A stretch of DNA of 64,000 nt from an uncultured Kangiella sp. GTDB lineage: Bacteria > Pseudomonadota > Gammaproteobacteria > Enterobacterales > Kangiellaceae. The stretch covers positions 124,001-188,000 of the forward strand of contig CANNDL010000004.1 of NCBI GenBank assembly GCA_947503435.1, read 5' to 3'. How positions within the stretch are numbered: the first letter of the stretch is position 1; every line of letters starts with the position of its first letter. The translations under genes were made by a program, and so were the position numbers. Below, one piece after another: positions 34,581-43,731 of the stretch. A model generated the notes under the pieces. That model had not been told where the DNA came from, ran no database searches, and saw only the letters and a program-made list of their open reading frames with translations.

Positions 34581-34871
34581 ATGAGCTTACGTCCATTACA
34601 TGACCGCGTTGTAGTTAAACGCATTGAAGAAGAAGCACTTTCTGCTGGCGGTATCGTGATCCCTGATAACGCTAAAGAAAAAGCAAATAAAGGTACGGTT
34701 ATCGCTGTCGGTAACGGTAAAGCATTGGATAACGGCGATGTTCGCGCGGTATCTGTGAATGAAGGCGACGTAGTATTGTTCGGTCAATACGCGGGTCAGG
34801 AAGTTAAAGTTGACGGCGAGAAGTTACTTATCTTGAAAGAAGATGAGGTTTTCGCGGTAATTGAAGCTTAA
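34581..34871 (+). CDS. groES: Co-chaperonin GroES
   Basis: The 96-residue lid of the chaperonin. It starts [18 protein letters not shown], with the mobile loop [20 protein letters not shown] (IVI-type hydrophobic tripeptide), [14 protein letters not shown] and the C-terminal [20 protein letters not shown]-like bases lie upstream of the ATG (TTTAGGAGAG). It is 46 bp before groEL and downstream of CIRCE. Normal length, nothing odd. Confidence 0.98.
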   Translation: MSLRPLHDRVVVKRIEEEALSAGGIVIPDNAKEKANKGTVIAVGNGKALDNGDVRAVSVNEGDVVLFGQYAGQEVKVDGEKLLILKEDEVFAVIEA

Positions 34872-34905
34872 TTAACGAATTTTAGACGAATTTAAAAGAA
34901 ATTAG

Positions 34906-36561
<1,656 letters not shown>

Positions 36562-36564
36562 TTT

Positions 36565-36682
36565 AGCTGGTCTTTTTGCTCGCTGGCGTTGTTGTGAAAC
36601 TTGCTGCGTGTGCTCACCTACTTAATGTAGGCTCCGCTACTCGCAAGCTCCACGCCTAGCCAGCAAACAAAAATCCACAGCT
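36565..36682. repeat. Large imperfect inverted repeat after groEL
   Basis: About 118 bp form one long imperfect palindrome. From outside in: AGCTG/CAGCT, TTTTTG.../...CAAACAAAAA, GCTGGCG/CGCCTAGCCAGC, GTG-AACTTGC/GCAAGCT-CAC, GCG/CGC, and at the centre CCTAC-TTAAT-GTAGG (36617-36631). It could fold into a long cruciform or RNA hairpin. It looks like a dispersed REP-like or mini mobile palindrome, but copy number cannot be seen here. Confidence 0.65.
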
Positions 36683-36732
36683 ATATTTAGCGTATAAAAT
36701 CCTGCGTTAAAACGGTTACATTAACTGCTTAG

Positions 36733-36761
36733 AAAAGCTTCGCATTGCGGGGCTTTTTTTT
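36733..36761 (+). terminator. Rho-independent terminator of groESL
   Basis: Stem AAAAGCTTCGC, loop ATT, stem GCGGGGCTTTT (two G-T wobbles) followed by further T residues. It lies about 170 bp after the groEL stop; the long palindrome at 36565-36682 sits between. Confidence 0.8.
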
Positions 36762-36815
36762 GTGCGTCAAAAAAGGTAATATTTTCAACATATTAGATAA
36801 ACACAATAATAATAT

Positions 36816-37571
36816 ATGAAGTATTTAGGATATGTTTTAACGTTTGTATTGGGAGCTGCTATCACTTGGGTTCTAGTGCCTAACAAGTCGTCAGTGATGG
36901 ATACAAAAGAAGCTGCATCAAAGACAGTTGTTCCTGTTACAGAAAATAAGGCTGCCGAGAAGGTAATAATCTCTGATGACAAGAGAGAAGATGTGGAAGA
37001 CGCTACTCGTAATGATGAGTCTTCTGTTTCAATTCAGGAAATTGAAGCTCTTCAGCAGCAATTAGCGGTAATGGAAAATACAAACCAACAATTAACACAA
37101 CGGTTAAATAAAATAGAACAGCCGGTTAAGTCTGAAAAAGATAAAGAAGCAGCAAATGATGATTTATTTGCGGATGTACCAGAGTCACATAGGAAATTGC
37201 TGGAGCCTAAAAACGATGCTCCTAAAACTATCGATCAATTGCATGAAGAAGTTGTGGAGCAAGAAGAAGATATTTCTTGGGCTACTTTAAAAGAACAGCA
37301 ACTAAACCATTATATTCATGGTCATCGTTATTCAAACTTTATCGATATTCATATGATTCAGTGTAAAACTAACTTATGTGAAATTTTAGGTACAGAAATC
37401 CCTTCGGATTATGATGCTTGGTTTACCATTAGTGATGAATTGAAAAATGAGTCATGGGCAAAATTTTCGGGCAATAGCACTTCCAGTAATAATGCTGAAC
37501 ATGGTAATAAAATATTTGTTACTATCTTAAGAATGCGCCCGGTTAATAATAAACAAAAAATAGCGCCTTAA
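36816..37571 (+). CDS. Membrane-anchored coiled-coil protein of unknown function
   Basis: A 251-residue protein I do not recognise. It has an N-terminal membrane helix (YLGYVLTFVLGAAITWVLVP), a long charged linker and a coiled coil at about residues 75-105 (IEALQQQLAVMENTNQQLTQ). A compact C-terminal domain of about 90 residues includes one cysteine pair (MIQCKTNLCEILG) that could form a disulfide if periplasmic. No clear Shine-Dalgarno precedes the ATG. It lies just after the groESL terminator and 26 bp before the TfpX/TfpZ-like gene. Confidence 0.72.
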   Translation: MKYLGYVLTFVLGAAITWVLVPNKSSVMDTKEAASKTVVPVTENKAAEKVIISDDKREDVEDATRNDESSVSIQEIEALQQQLAVMENTNQQLTQRLNKIEQPVKSEKDKEAANDDLFADVPESHRKLLEPKNDAPKTIDQLHEEVVEQEEDISWATLKEQQLNHYIHGHRYSNFIDIHMIQCKTNLCEILGTEIPSDYDAWFTISDELKNESWAKFSGNSTSSNNAEHGNKIFVTILRMRPVNNKQKIAP

Positions 37572-37597
37572 TTATCCTGATAAAGAGTTAAATATTT

Positions 37598-38302
37598 ATG
37601 ACTAGAGTGCGTGCAGCTTTAACCCACTTCGGCATTAGCGTAATTGTATTCGCTTTGTTTTTATCATTGGTATTTTTGGTTTGGTATGCCTGGCCGTTTA
37701 ATGTGACTCAAGGAATTGCTGATATAGTTTATATCATGGCTGGGGTGGATGTGGTATTGGGGCCTTTATTGACCTTGATTATCTTTAAGGCTGGCAAAAA
37801 AGGATTGAAATTCGATCTCAGCATGATTGCTTTATTACAAGTAGCGGCGTTAGTTTATGGTGCTATGGTGATTTACAAGGAGCGTCCTGCTTATGTGGTT
37901 TTTAATGTAGATCGTTATAGCGTGGTCGGGGTTTCTGAAGTGGATATGGCTGAAAGCCCAATTCCTGAGCAGGCGATAGGTATCTTTGAAAAGCCTAAAT
38001 TTATATTTGCTATTCTGCCTGAAGGCGATGATGGTTTAGAAGTTGCAATGAATGCAGCCAATGGAGGCAAAGATATTGACCGATTACCAAAATATTATCG
38101 TGATTATGACTCTAATAAACTAGGTGTAATTCGCGGAACAAAACCCGCTAAATCCATGAGTTTTAATGCTGGTCCAATCGATATGATTGAACATATAAAT
38201 TATGCTCCAGTTGTTGGGAAAAAGCGGACTATTGTGGCGTTAGTTGATAATCGTACTGGGGAAGTGATTGAATATCGATTAGTTGATCCTTGGCAAAAGT
38301 AA
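37598..38302 (+). CDS. TfpX/TfpZ-like type IV pilin accessory protein
   Basis: A 234-residue membrane protein with four N-terminal helices (GISVIVFALFLSLVFLVWYAW, then IVYIMAGVDVVLGPLLTLII, then SMIALLQVAALVYGAMVIY). The segments DVVLGPLLTLIIF and YKERPAYVVFNVDRY are characteristic of TfpX/TfpZ proteins, which assist pilin assembly in Pseudomonas and relatives. No pilin or pilus-assembly gene lies nearby, so it is an orphan here. A soluble C-terminal part of about 120 residues probably faces the periplasm. Confidence 0.78.
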   Translation: MTRVRAALTHFGISVIVFALFLSLVFLVWYAWPFNVTQGIADIVYIMAGVDVVLGPLLTLIIFKAGKKGLKFDLSMIALLQVAALVYGAMVIYKERPAYVVFNVDRYSVVGVSEVDMAESPIPEQAIGIFEKPKFIFAILPEGDDGLEVAMNAANGGKDIDRLPKYYRDYDSNKLGVIRGTKPAKSMSFNAGPIDMIEHINYAPVVGKKRTIVALVDNRTGEVIEYRLVDPWQK

Positions 38303-38314
38303 TCAAATTCATTT

Positions 38315-38338
38315 GAGAGGGAGTTTAAAATAATAATT
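38315..38338 (+). promoter_or_regulatory. Strong Shine-Dalgarno before a possible non-AUG start (ATA/ATA/ATT)
   Basis: GAGAGGGAG (38315-38323) is a strong ribosome site. Six bases later the frame of the 38384 gene reads ATA-ATA-ATT and continues without a stop to its first ATG 18 codons on. That ATG has no ribosome site. Translation may therefore start at an AUA or AUU codon at 38330-38338. Confidence 0.4.
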
Positions 38339-38383
38339 AATTACCGCATAAATTCGGCTTCTGGCACCTATCCGAATATATCG

Positions 38384-39064
38384 ATGTCCACGGAGCATGC
38401 TACATTTTGTGTAAACGAACAGTTGATTCTTAGTGCATGGGATCCGAGCGTTGAGAATTCAGAAGCAATTCTCAACACCGGTTTGATTCTAGCAACTGAT
38501 GCCAGACATGGCTTTTTAAAGCTATATGGATTGCCTTTCATTCATCAAATAGATGGGGGCCTTGATGAAAATTTATTCTCTAGAATTCAGTCAGACATTC
38601 TTGCAAAAATAAAAAGTAATCATGTTGCGGATGGCGATATTTTACCTGAATTTGATTGTTATCAAAATGCAAAGGGAGCTTCTTTACCCCTACTGTTAAA
38701 TGGGATGCCTTACTCTAAGGTGGAGGGATTGATTGAACAGCAAGATTTTCAGAGAATTACAAAGTCCCTTGCTATTGAGCCGAATGCTGAATTACTAGCT
38801 ATAGGCGAGCTGTTAGTCACCAGCGCTAGACTTAGTTGTCACTTTCAATTTCAGTCAGAAGCGATGCACTATTTATTGGTCGCTATTGAGAAGTATGCAA
38901 ATACCTCTTGGGCTAAACAGCATCCAACTTTAATTGAATATCAACAAAAAATGAGTCAGAGCTGTATCGTAATGTTGGCAAAAGCACTGACTCCAATTGA
39001 TTATATTAAGCTTTATCGAATATTAAGCCAGTCCTTAAAAAATAGTTATTTGGATACTTTATGA
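38384..39064 (+). CDS. Unrecognised soluble protein, start codon uncertain
   Basis: From its first ATG it has 226 residues, mostly helical in the C-terminal half, with no signal peptide or motif I can name. Repeated helix-turn pieces such as LLAIGELLVTSARLSCHFQF and YLLVAIEKYANTSWAKQHP suggest a TPR-like or all-alpha domain. The true start is likely upstream near 38330 (adding IINYRINSASGTYPNIS-like residues), because the only good ribosome site lies there. The 3' end overlaps the phosphatase gene by 4 bp (ATGA), which points to a functional pair. Confidence 0.65.
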   Translation: MSTEHATFCVNEQLILSAWDPSVENSEAILNTGLILATDARHGFLKLYGLPFIHQIDGGLDENLFSRIQSDILAKIKSNHVADGDILPEFDCYQNAKGASLPLLLNGMPYSKVEGLIEQQDFQRITKSLAIEPNAELLAIGELLVTSARLSCHFQFQSEAMHYLLVAIEKYANTSWAKQHPTLIEYQQKMSQSCIVMLAKALTPIDYIKLYRILSQSLKNSYLDTL

Positions 39065-39624
39065 ATAAAAATATTAAAGTTTTGATTATTGCAGTTGCCT
39101 TTTTTGGTGTTATGAATGTTCAGGCTGAAAGTGTCAAAGTGCGTCCAACCAATTGGGCGCAACAATTGCTATCTGATGACCTTGATAATTGTTTTAAAGT
39201 ATCGGATGCATTATATCGATGTGGTCAGCCAGATAAGGAAGCCTTTGATATTTTAAAACAACAAGGGATTGGTGAAGTTTTAAATCTAAGGGAATATCAT
39301 TCCGATAAAAAGAAAACCGATGAGATGGTTTTACATCGCCTAAAGTGGGATACCGGTGAAGTGAATCAAAATGATGTCATAAAGGCACTAAAAATAATTC
39401 AGCAAGCAAAAGAACCATTAGTAGTTCATTGTTGGCATGGCGCTGATAGAACTGGGACTGTAATAGCTGCTTATAGGGTAATCTTCGAAGGTTGGAGTAA
39501 AGAAGCTGCTTTGGAAGAGATGACTATGGGTGGTTATGGGTATCATAGCTTTTATGACAATCTAATTACGTTAATTAAAGATATGGATGTAACACAAATG
39601 AAGAGTGAATTAGGTCTTAATTAA
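39061..39624 (+). CDS. Exported dual-specificity/tyrosine phosphatase-like protein
   Basis: A 187-residue protein with a signal peptide (VLIIAVAFFGVMNVQA) and a cysteine phosphatase loop HCWHGADRTGTV, which fits HCxxGxxR[ST]. A possible general acid is the aspartate of LKWDTGEVN. Upstream, YRCGQPDKEAFDILKQQGI and VLNLREYHSDKK match the N-terminal part of DSP/PTP-like families (COG2453/DUF442 type). Location outside the cytoplasm would be unusual for a protein phosphatase and suggests a non-protein or envelope substrate. The start overlaps the preceding gene by 4 bp. Confidence 0.83.
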   Translation: MNKNIKVLIIAVAFFGVMNVQAESVKVRPTNWAQQLLSDDLDNCFKVSDALYRCGQPDKEAFDILKQQGIGEVLNLREYHSDKKKTDEMVLHRLKWDTGEVNQNDVIKALKIIQQAKEPLVVHCWHGADRTGTVIAAYRVIFEGWSKEAALEEMTMGGYGYHSFYDNLITLIKDMDVTQMKSELGLN

Positions 39625-39653
39625 GTATGGATTTATGACTTAAAACTTTATTG

Positions 39654-40091
39654 TTAAATAACAGCAAAGTTGCCTTTCAGTTGTGCCTTAATTTGCTCAT
39701 CTTCTATTACGTCTATGATTAAAGAAAGGCGTGCACGACCTTTTGATTCTAGTTGTTTGTTAAATTTAACTAATGCTTGTTCACTACCTAACGTTGTTCG
39801 AGCAATGATGTCTCCAGTGATGGGTTTAAGATATTTTATTTCACCTTTTGCCAGCACTACCGAGCCTTTCAAATTATTGCTTTCTAAGAAATTTGTCACT
39901 AAAGACCAGCCTGCCAGAGTCGCAGTAGTATAGATGCTGCCTGCAAAAGCGGTGTTATGAATATTCTTATTTTGCTGAAAAGGTGCTTTGATAATAATGC
40001 GCTCGAGTTCCAAGTCCAATACTTCGATAGCAAGAGCTTTGGTGATCGGAATCTCTTTATGCAATAGGTTTTGTAAGTCTTCAGCTTTCAT
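39654..40091 (-). CDS. YiiD C-terminal-type putative thioesterase
   Basis: A 145-residue single-domain hot-dog protein. The pattern IHNTAFAGSIYTTATLAGWS, then VLAKGEIKYLKPITGDIIAR, matches the thioesterase domain found at the C-terminus of YiiD. There is no acetyltransferase domain here. The substrate is unknown; acyl-CoA is likely by family. It is convergent with the phosphatase gene and divergent from the VWA lipoprotein. Confidence 0.82.
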   Translation of the reverse strand: MKAEDLQNLLHKEIPITKALAIEVLDLELERIIIKAPFQQNKNIHNTAFAGSIYTTATLAGWSLVTNFLESNNLKGSVVLAKGEIKYLKPITGDIIARTTLGSEQALVKFNKQLESKGRARLSLIIDVIEDEQIKAQLKGNFAVI

Positions 40092-40200
40092 AGAGTTAAA
40101 GGCTAGATTTTTGCTAAGGATATCAATTCAGCAATGAAAAATAACCCTTTTTTTCAGGCAAGCCGTTTATAGAGTTAGATGAATTAGAAGGAGTGCTAGA

Positions 40201-41958
40201 ATGAAACCAGTGTTGAATAAGTCATTAATTGCTTTATCTGTAGCCATGGCGTTATCAGCTTGCCAGAATTTAGAGCAGGAAAAAAAACAAGCCAATGAAC
40301 GAGATGAAAATGATGCAAAACTAATAGAGCTACATGTCGTAGAAGAAAAAGAAGCAGAACAAGTAGCAGTTCAAAGAAAAGAGAGGCGCGTCCCTAAGAA
40401 GCCTCCATCACAGACAGTAGTTGTAACTGGCTCAAGGCTCATGGCCGAACATAGTGATTTATATTCAACTCCAATGCCCATAGCACTCCCAATAGAAAGC
40501 AATAGAGAAAATTATAAGGGTTATCAAGATAGTGGTGTTAAATTAGTTAGTGAAGCGCCCGTTTCAACTTTTAGCATTGACGTAGATACTGCGTCTTATT
40601 CAAACGTTCGTCGCATGCTGAATGATGGCTACTTGCCACCAAAAGATGCCGTAAGACTTGAAGAGTTTGTTAATTATTTTGATTATGACTTTGAATCTTC
40701 AGATGAATTAGATACACCATTCGCAGTGAATACCAGTGTAATGAAAGCGCCTTGGAATAAGGATGCCCAACTTATCCAAATCGGAATTAAAGGTTTTGAA
40801 CCGGAACAAAAAGAATTACCCGCTTCAAATTTAGTATTCTTGGTAGATGTGTCTGGTTCTATGCAAAGCCCTAACAAGTTGGGGTTGGTCAAAAAATCTC
40901 TAAAGCTATTGACCAAGCAATTAACGAATAAGGATAGAGTTTCATTAGTAGTTTATGCCGGTGCTTCGGGAGTTGTGCTGGAGCCTACAAGTGGCGATAA
41001 CAAGTTAGCGATAGAGCAAGCGCTTGAGCAATTAATTGCAGGCGGCTCAACCAATGGCGCGTCAGGTATTAAGTTGGCTTACCAAATGGCACAGAAAGGT
41101 TTTATCAAAGATGGTATCAACCGTGTGATTTTGGCAACAGATGGTGATTTTAATGTTGGCATGACTAATCATGATGACTTAATCCAGCTGATAGAGCAAA
41201 AGCGTAAAACCAATATTTTCTTTAGTAGCCTAGGTTTTGGCTCAGGGAACTATAATGATCATTTAATGGAGCAGTTAGCCAATAAAGGTAATGGCAATGC
41301 CGCTTATATTGATAGTTTGCATGAAGCTAAAAAAGTGCTAGTGGATGAGCGTGCTGGAACTTTAATGACTATCGCGAAAGACGTAAAAATCCAGGTAGAG
41401 TTTAACCCTCAAATTGTTAGTGAGTATCGCTTATTGGGTTATGAGAATCGATTATTAAATCGTGAAGACTTCAATAATGACAATATTGATGCGGGCGAAA
41501 TTGGTGCTGGACATACAGTAACAGCCTTGTATGAGGTCGTGTTACAAAGCTCTGAAGGTAAGCGAGTTGACCCTTTACGCTACCAGCAAGAATCTAATGA
41601 AAAAACGAGTGACCGTCGGCTAGCACTTGAAGCTGCAATGGTCAAACTACGTTATAAATCACCACTAGCAAACAAAAGCCGCTTAATTGAAACACCTATT
41701 TATGCCAGTGTGTTTGGCAAATCGGAAGGTGATAATAATATTCGTTTTGCAGCAAGTTCCGCTGCTTTTGCCCAATTGCTTAGAGGTAATACTAATTTAG
41801 GTGATTGGAGCTGGAGTAAAGCGATTGAAACTGCTCGACAAGCTAAAGGTGATGACCCGCAAGGCTATCGAGCGGAAATGATTAAGCTGATGGAAATGGC
41901 ACAATTACTAAGTGAAGAAAATGTCAGTGGCAGTCCAAAAGTTGGAATGCTCGAGTAG
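40201..41958 (+). CDS. VWA-domain lipoprotein (YfbK-like)
   Basis: A 585-residue protein. The lipobox is ALSAC (cysteine about residue 20), so the mature protein is lipid-anchored. A charged N-terminal part contains TVVVTGSR (motif at residues 73-79), a sequence otherwise typical of TonB receptor plugs. A YfbK-type N-terminal domain follows (STFSIDVDTASYSNVRRML, DAVRLEEFVNYFDYDF), then a VWA domain with an intact metal site (LVFLVDVSGSMQSPNKL, GGSTNG, ATDGDFNVG) and a C-terminal DUF3520-like part. A strong AAGGAG precedes the ATG. The ECF sigma gene starts 5 bp after the stop. Confidence 0.92.
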   Translation: MKPVLNKSLIALSVAMALSACQNLEQEKKQANERDENDAKLIELHVVEEKEAEQVAVQRKERRVPKKPPSQTVVVTGSRLMAEHSDLYSTPMPIALPIESNRENYKGYQDSGVKLVSEAPVSTFSIDVDTASYSNVRRMLNDGYLPPKDAVRLEEFVNYFDYDFESSDELDTPFAVNTSVMKAPWNKDAQLIQIGIKGFEPEQKELPASNLVFLVDVSGSMQSPNKLGLVKKSLKLLTKQLTNKDRVSLVVYAGASGVVLEPTSGDNKLAIEQALEQLIAGGSTNGASGIKLAYQMAQKGFIKDGINRVILATDGDFNVGMTNHDDLIQLIEQKRKTNIFFSSLGFGSGNYNDHLMEQLANKGNGNAAYIDSLHEAKKVLVDERAGTLMTIAKDVKIQVEFNPQIVSEYRLLGYENRLLNREDFNNDNIDAGEIGAGHTVTALYEVVLQSSEGKRVDPLRYQQESNEKTSDRRLALEAAMVKLRYKSPLANKSRLIETPIYASVFGKSEGDNNIRFAASSAAFAQLLRGNTNLGDWSWSKAIETARQAKGDDPQGYRAEMIKLMEMAQLLSEENVSGSPKVGMLE

Positions 41959-41963
41959 TAAAA

Positions 41964-42656
41964 ATGCTTGAAAGCGCGAATGTAAATAGTCATGATGGAG
42001 TTAAATCTATTAGTGAAATAATAACCTTGGATACAAGCTCCAGACAACTTGAGCAAACTAGTAAGCTAATTGAGGAAGTTGCGTCGCAGTTAAGTGATGA
42101 GGCGCTAATGGCTGCTTATGCTCAGGGGAATGTTAAAGCTTTCGAGCAGCTTTATGGTAAGCATAAAGATCCCTTGTTGCGGTATTTTTTGCGACAGCTA
42201 GACTCTCGAGCAATTGCTGAGGAGTTGTTTCAAGAAACATGGCAAAGCTTAATAAAAAATAGCGCTAACTATAAAAGTTCGGCCAAGTTCACTACTTATT
42301 TGTACACTATAGCTCATAGTCGATTAGTGGATTATTATCGCAAGGCCGGAAGGGTTCGGCTTGATTCTATGAATGAAAATGAGCAGGCTGAAGAATATGA
42401 AGCGGACGCTAGCCAGGAACCCGAATTTCAAATCAATGCCGCTGAATTAAAAGCACAGCTTACCGATGCTTTAGAAGCTTTATCTAGCGATCAAAAAACG
42501 GTATTTTTACTGAAATATGAGGCAGGTATGAGTGTGCCAGAGATTGCTCAAGTATTGGGGCAGAACCCCGAAGCTATAAAAAGTCGATTGCGTTATTGCG
42601 TCGCTAATTTAAAAGGTTTTTTTAGTAAGTCAGAATTAATGAGTGTCAATCAGTAG
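41964..42656 (+). CDS. ECF-type RNA polymerase sigma factor
   Basis: A 230-residue sigma factor. Region 2 is AYAQGNVKAFEQLYGKHKDP, ELFQETWQSLIKN and FTTYLYTIAHSRLVDYYRK. Region 4 is ALEALSSDQKTVFLLKYEAG followed by MSVPEIAQVLGQNPEAIKSR. The N-terminus is about 45 residues longer than a minimal ECF. It lies between the VWA lipoprotein and a one-helix membrane protein, which I infer to be the matching regulatory partner. Its target promoters are not known. Confidence 0.94.
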   Translation: MLESANVNSHDGVKSISEIITLDTSSRQLEQTSKLIEEVASQLSDEALMAAYAQGNVKAFEQLYGKHKDPLLRYFLRQLDSRAIAEELFQETWQSLIKNSANYKSSAKFTTYLYTIAHSRLVDYYRKAGRVRLDSMNENEQAEEYEADASQEPEFQINAAELKAQLTDALEALSSDQKTVFLLKYEAGMSVPEIAQVLGQNPEAIKSRLRYCVANLKGFFSKSELMSVNQ

Positions 42657-42674
42657 GTTGGCAGGATATAAGTT

Positions 42675-43487
42675 ATGAGTCATCAAGATCACAATAAGCC
42701 TTCAGTTTTTGAAGAAGATATAGAAAAAGCTTATCGAGAGTCATCGATAGAGGTTACTTCCGATAAGTTGGATAAAAGTATTTTAGCAATGGCTGAAAAG
42801 CATCATCAGGCTGCTGGGGCACAATTAGGTTTTTTTAATCGTCTATTTCGTTCTAAGCAAATGAAGTACTTGGTTTCGATGTCTGCAGCATTAGTGATGA
42901 CCGTAGGCATTGCACGCTTTATGGTGTATTTGGGTAAGACTGATCAAGGACCGGCACAGAATGCTGATGTACTTTTAGCTCAGCAAGAATCATCTGAAGA
43001 TTTTGCTTTTGAAATGGCCGACAATGCTACAGAGGCTAAAGCAAGTCGGGTAGCTTATCAAAGAGAAAAGCCCCAACCTACACAAGTTCCGGAGCTCATC
43101 ACTAATGACGAGATGCGTCAAATACTAAGTGAGAGCGATCGATTGGCGAAAGTAACTAAACAGGAAGCGGAATTGGCCGAGGAGCAACTGGTAGTGGTTA
43201 CTGGTTCACGTATGAAAAGTGCGGATGCTGAAACTGCTGCTCCAGCAGTGGTGCAAAAGGCCCTGGCCGATAATGCTGATTCGGAGTTACATGCCGGGGT
43301 AATGGATGAAGCCATTGATATGTCTCCTAAGCCAGAAATGTGGCTACAAGAAATCGTGACTCTGCTTCAGAAAGGTGAAAAAAAACAAGCGCTTGAAGAG
43401 TTCAATCAATTTAAAAATACCTACCCACAGCACCCAATTGAGGCTAAAACCCTAGAGAAGTTGCAAGCATTGGGCTTAGAAGTTTAA
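42675..43487 (+). CDS. One-helix membrane protein, probable anti-sigma-like partner
   Basis: A 270-residue protein: an N-terminal cytoplasmic part of about 55 residues (SSIEVTSDKLDKSILAMAEK), one membrane helix (YLVSMSAALVMTVGIARFMVY), then a long presumed periplasmic region. That region contains LVVVTGSRMKSADAET at about residues 172-187, sharing VVVTGSR with the VWA lipoprotein two genes upstream. The C-terminus resembles a TPR-like helix pair (MWLQEIVTLLQKGEKKQALE, FNQFKNTYPQHP). Its place directly after the sigma gene suggests anti-sigma activity, but no ZAS or other known anti-sigma motif is visible. Confidence 0.75.
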   Translation: MSHQDHNKPSVFEEDIEKAYRESSIEVTSDKLDKSILAMAEKHHQAAGAQLGFFNRLFRSKQMKYLVSMSAALVMTVGIARFMVYLGKTDQGPAQNADVLLAQQESSEDFAFEMADNATEAKASRVAYQREKPQPTQVPELITNDEMRQILSESDRLAKVTKQEAELAEEQLVVVTGSRMKSADAETAAPAVVQKALADNADSELHAGVMDEAIDMSPKPEMWLQEIVTLLQKGEKKQALEEFNQFKNTYPQHPIEAKTLEKLQALGLEV

Positions 43488-43603
43488 TTATTGCTCAAGC
43501 TGAAGCCTCTACAAGTGCTTCATTTCTAGGGATTTTCTTTGTTTATTTAGCGAATTGGATCTAGCTTATAAGCAGTTTCTAAAGTAAAATATCGCCCCTA
43601 AAA

Positions 43604-43617
43604 TTGACCTAGGTCAA
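43604..43617. promoter_or_regulatory. Palindrome TTGACCTAGGTCAA, candidate FNR/ANR-family site
   Basis: A perfect 14-bp palindrome with half-sites TTGAC and GTCAA four bases apart. It has the spacing of FNR/ANR/DNR-type boxes (TTGAT-N4-ATCAA), with C/G at one position. It lies 115 bp before coxB, where oxygen-dependent control would make sense. No experiment supports it. Confidence 0.45.
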
Positions 43618-43624
43618 CTCGATG

Positions 43625-43660
43625 TTTATCTTATTAGCCCTACGAGGCTAATAAGATAAA
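43625..43660. repeat. 15-bp perfect hairpin upstream of coxB
   Basis: TTTATCTTATTAGCC, a 6-base loop (CTACGA), GGCTAATAAGATAAA. The stem is perfect but A/T-rich and is not followed by a T-tract on the plus strand. It may be a transcription-attenuating or mRNA-stabilising structure in the cox leader, or a terminator for the upstream operon with weak context. Confidence 0.6.
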
Positions 43661-43731
43661 TACCAGTTTCTAAGTTATTGATAATTTTATAATTTCCCTT
43701 TTGGGGTTTTCTTAAACTAGTGGAGAGAAGC

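Noticed and set aside
36816-39624. Prophage or integrative element after groEL
   Set aside because: No integrase, att-like direct repeats, phage structural genes or tRNA are visible; only four small accessory genes.
42675-43487. TonB-receptor fragment suggested by VVVTGSR
   Set aside because: No plug or barrel sequence surrounds the motif; the protein has one helix and a TPR-like end.
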